From NCBI GenBank assembly GCA_050084515.1, contig CM114271.1, forward strand, positions 57,474,001-57,538,000: DNA of 64,000 bases. The letters run 5' to 3'. Positions 60,901-64,000 of this stretch are shown one piece after another; the first letter of the stretch is position 1; every line of letters begins with the position of its first letter. The DNA is from Blasia pusilla. Taxonomy: Eukaryota; Marchantiophyta; Marchantiopsida; Blasiales. Made by a program: the position numbers and the translations under genes. The notes under the pieces are model-generated. The model did no database searches. It was not told the origin of the DNA and saw only the letters and a list, made by a program, of their open reading frames with translations.

Positions 60901-61309
60901 ATTGACAAGTTAGTTTCTGTGCAATCTTAGCCTTAATTGCCAATTGACGGGGGGCATTCGAAGAAAACTTAGGTCATGCAATGGGGGCTGCTACTGAGCG
61001 CAAGCTGCCAAGCTCCCTTGGTGGTCGCCAAAAGGCACGATGGGGCACACCGCTATCAGGCATCTTTCGAGGCATCAATGTCTATCTAGTGGTAAGGGCA
61101 ATGGTCGCCATGTGCTAGGCCCCAACTTTTGGGTGGTGACTTGGCACACCTGCCCCCCGCTCCCAAGAGGCAGGTGTGCCAAAACCTTGTGAACTTTTGC
61201 TGAATTTTCAGTTTTGAACCTCAAACAAAAGAAAACCCCAAATTTTGGTAGGTGTCAAGTGGAATTTTGGGAAAAATCATATCAAGTCAAATTTTTTATT
61301 TTTATATTG
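60901..61309. other. Unassigned DNA with a 14-bp hairpin
   Basis: A perfect inverted repeat lies at 61141-61182 (TTGGCACACCTGCC, 14 bases, reverse complement). Nothing else is recognisable. Confidence 0.5.
61141..61182. repeat. Perfect inverted repeat (14-bp arms, 14-base loop)
   Basis: TTGGCACACCTGCC and GGCAGGTGTGCCAA are exact reverse complements. The GC content of the arms differs from the AT-rich surroundings. Confidence 0.9.
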
Positions 61310-61720
61310 CTATAAGTAACATAATGAAATATTTTTTATCAAAAGAAAGTTGTCGTGCACATACACATCGCTACACAATATACATCATTGTCACCAAACA
61401 TACACATAAATACTCACAATCCCATGCTAACTCATGGCATCCAAACAACGAGACGAGAAGTACCAAAATATCTCCAATAAATCAAATAGATCTCTCTCAC
61501 ATCTCACACCAAGCTCTCCATGGTGTGCACTCTCTCTCATGTCAAACCAAATTCACTTTCCTAATAAGAGGCTTGGGTTACACACATAAGGCAAGCAAGT
61601 CCATAGCTCCGCCGCCTCATGCCAAGAGGTTCAACAAAAAAGGAATGAACTCTCAAGATATACCTTCTTCCCTCTCCCAAACTTTCTTCTTGATAACCTA
61701 TGCTCGCAAGTCATCTCTCA
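61310..61720 (-). mobile_element. LTR-family fragment, inverted
   Basis: On the minus strand it matches the LTR segments at 13670-14050 and 7370-7625 (GCATAGGTTATC, TTTTTTGTTGAACCTCTTGGC, GGCGGAGCTATGG, TTTGACATGAGAGAGAG) and at 6600-6800 (GGAGATATTTTGGTACTTCT). This is the most complete copy of that LTR in the window, as it joins parts that are separated near 6.6 and 7.4 kb. Confidence 0.65.
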
Positions 61721-63377
61721 AAGCGGATTTTTCTTGTTGCCCAATTATCATATGTGAGGAACCACTTCCCAAACTGAAAAGTATATTTTCTTGCTGCCCA
61801 ATTATCATGTGTGAAGCATAATGATAGGTGTTAGCAAATCAAAATTTCCCCTAATAATATAAACTTTTTTTTGGGGTTTTATTTTCAATAGTGTTAATCA
61901 TACATTTTCGAGCGGCCAGAATTTGGGGGAACTTGCAAAAAATGGGGAAAGATATGTAATTTTCCCATTCGTTGAACTAGTTTCCATACGCCGTAATTTG
62001 GAGAGAAGAGTTACCAGTGTCGTCTTGCTCTACACCGGTGACAACAATTTGTTTTCCTCCCGTATCTTTTTTCACCTTTTAACTTGACTGTTCATCTGCC
62101 TTAACTTCCTCAATTAAATCGATACATGTGCGGACAAAAACAGACGATGAGAAAAGTTTTATCATCAAATTTTCATGTTTTCCACTTCGCTAGGGCTCTT
62201 CTCGTGGAAGGAAGTCGATTTAACAGGCAGCTGCAGTACATACTTTACGGTTGTTTTTTTCACTTGGAAGAAGAATTTGCGTTAGAAACGGGTTGGGGTT
62301 GGGCTATTCGCATCGGTTTGCGAGGGATCCGGACGTAGAGTCTCGGCGACGGGTGCGTTTCCGTCAAGGATATCGCTCCGGCCTTGCATGCACGGCTGGA
62401 GATGGGAAGGAGATCTTTCCGAAAGCTTCAAGAATCGTTTAACGTAGCAGCCCGACGACTTATTTGTTCAGGCGAAGTTATGGCAAGTCGTAATTTCCCC
62501 GCGGGGGTAACGACGTCCCGTGTCTTATATCATCTCGCCGTTCAATTCTTCTTTTTCACAGTGTGTCATGTTGCTTATCGATCTGGTACTAGTATACGGA
62601 TAGGAGGAGTGAAGAGACTGACTAATGATGCTCATACAGAATTCAAGTTTTTTCCTCTCCCAGTTGCCAATCTAAAGGCAGGTTCCGATAGAAATATAAA
62701 TTTGTGTCCCAGATTGATTAACTTCAGAATGTCTGCACTTTGCACTCATGATCATGACTGGCCCGTAGTGTGTTCAGCATGTGGCACCGCAATGTTCGCT
62801 TTCAGTGTTGATCCATGTGCTTAGTTAGTAGCTAGAGACTCTAGATTACGTCCGTCAACGATTGTACAGCACTCATGGATCAACAACCAATATCTGCCTA
62901 ATATACAATTGTGTCATGTATACATTAAAGCTACAATGTGGTTGTGTTTTCGAACACAAATCACGTAAGAAGAATTATCCAGGTCTTAGTATAATGTAAT
63001 CCAGGAGGAGAAATCCATTACATAAAGCATATGGTGGGTATTGGTTAGAACTGATAGTACACATTCTGGCAAAGGTATTGCACTAGATCACACAACCAAA
63101 ATAACTGCAACATTGTATCGTCAACACATCAGGAGATGGAAGTACCGCCATAGTGAAAAGTACGTCGACAACTCTGAGGTCATGTTCAAGAATGCATCAA
63201 GATACTATCACGCCAGGTAAAAGAAAAAAAGCAAAAAAAGGTGCCTACGATAGCGCTTTATTTCCTTCTCCTAAACGGCTAATTGATAATTGCGTCGATC
63301 AGAGTTCTTGTCGCGTGCGTCGGCCAAGTATGGCCTTCCAGCGCAGTGCTTGGCAAAATTCAACCGTTTCGTCATGT
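61721..63377. other. Unassigned region 3' of the GDSL gene
   Basis: A short direct repeat (TTTTTCTTG.TGCCCAATTATCAT-type) occurs at 61725 and 61785. An ORF at 62384-62824 (146 residues, cysteine and histidine near its end) and smaller ORFs have no recognised domain. The right end should contain the GDSL gene's 3' UTR. No RNA gene is seen. Confidence 0.35.
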
Positions 63378-64000
63378 TTACGGCAAGGCGATCAGCTGCT
63401 GCAAGTTCAAGGGTGAAACATTGTCCGGGCCCCCGCTGTAGATTACGTTCGCAAGGACGATATTAGCAGCTTCGGAGGGATGGTAAGCATCCCAAAATAA
63501 GTACTCGTCCCGGTTCGAGCAAACCGGTGTCTCTGGGAGGCATGGAAATTGCCCTCCGTACAATCCGGCCCCGCAGCAACCTTCGTTGACTACTCGAATC
63601 CCTGTCTCACACAATGAATGGTGTAAAAGTAATATTTCCATGTCACTGCTTGCATTCGACATTACATATTACTACTGATTCCGAAAAGTCGTCAGGAAAC
63701 TGACAATAAGTGAGATTGGATATCAAATTTCCTTTTTGCCATGCACGGCCAATCTCTATAGCTACGTCAATGCATTGTTTCGTGGTCAGAGTTTTCCAGC
63801 GGAAATGAATCAAGACCTACAATCAGGCGCATTCTAGACTGCCTCACAAGTTCTACGTTGAGGCCAATGGTGGCTGTCAGGCCAAGAGGTATATAGATTT
63901 TACAACTCACCGTGCACGCCGGGATTGGCCACAATGTTGCTCACTATGTCGTAAACGTTGCTATACACGAATGTGGATCCCAGTAAATTGTTGGTCAATT
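63378..64000 (-). CDS. GDSL-type esterase/lipase, C-terminal exons (partial)
   Basis: Two minus-strand exons are visible: one running from beyond the window edge to 63911, and the last one at 63601-63378, ending in TAA. The first reads FVYSNVYDIVSNIVANPGVH, then splices (G|GTGAGT, phase 1) to give G-IRVVNEGCCGAGLYGGQFPC. It continues with PVCSNRDEYLFWDAYHPSEAAN. This is the C-terminal part of plant GDSL hydrolases: the FWDAYHPSEAAN block supplies the catalytic Asp and His (D-x-x-H), and GCCGAG is family-typical. The Ser block and signal peptide are outside the window. Such enzymes are usually secreted and act on cell-wall or lipid esters; the substrate cannot be told from sequence. The protein ends about 33 residues after the HPSEAAN motif, a usual length. 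Confidence 0.92.

Overview
This is nuclear DNA from a land plant. The genes are split by spliceosomal introns, and the encoded proteins are plant types: a plastid ClpP6-type protease subunit with a transit-peptide-like N-terminus, an ALMT channel, a NodGS/FluG-type fusion protein and a GDSL esterase/lipase. The rest is mostly decayed plant transposons. I cannot name the species; the look (scattered single genes in AT-rich, Ty3/gypsy-dominated DNA, introns from under 100 bases to about 2.9 kb) would suit a seed-free plant, but this is inference.

Layout. 1-1.9 kb: intact Gag ORF of an LTR retrotransposon (minus strand) and its leader. 1.9-5.4 kb: a cluster of short perfect hairpins and a candidate three-helix membrane protein (3365-3886). 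5.4-18.7 kb: strongly decayed Ty3/gypsy material (gag, reverse transcriptase, integrase, LTR fragments), with a 44-base inverted duplication inside the integrase and a 42-base-arm hairpin at 17.2 kb. 18.8-23.3 kb: complete seven-exon clpP6 gene (minus strand). 23.7-27.4 kb: two tiny Helitron-like elements, decayed retroelement DNA and a GA/G-quadruplex-bearing region. 27.45-33.2 kb: complete four-exon ALMT gene (plus strand). 33.2-48 kb: repeats, including two 1030-base solo LTRs of one family with target-site duplications, a LINE reverse transcriptase fragment, a third gag pseudogene, a plastid atpB-like scrap and Helitron ends. 48.06-56.18 kb: complete 18-exon NodGS-type gene (plus strand), whose third intron looks like a U12-type AT-AC intron. 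56.2-63.3 kb: a 796-base Helitron-like element, AT-rich DNA, a GGACATGTCC-motif cluster, an LTR fragment and unassigned DNA. 63.4-64.0 kb: last two exons of a GDSL esterase/lipase gene (minus strand) that continues past the window edge.

The genes do not form an operon or an obvious pathway cluster; they are independent housekeeping or transport genes separated by transposon graveyards. The most notable signals are the AT-AC intron in the NodGS gene, the triplicated dileucine-type repeat at the N-terminus of the ALMT, and the unusual number of short, near-perfect, sequence-unrelated inverted duplications across the window.
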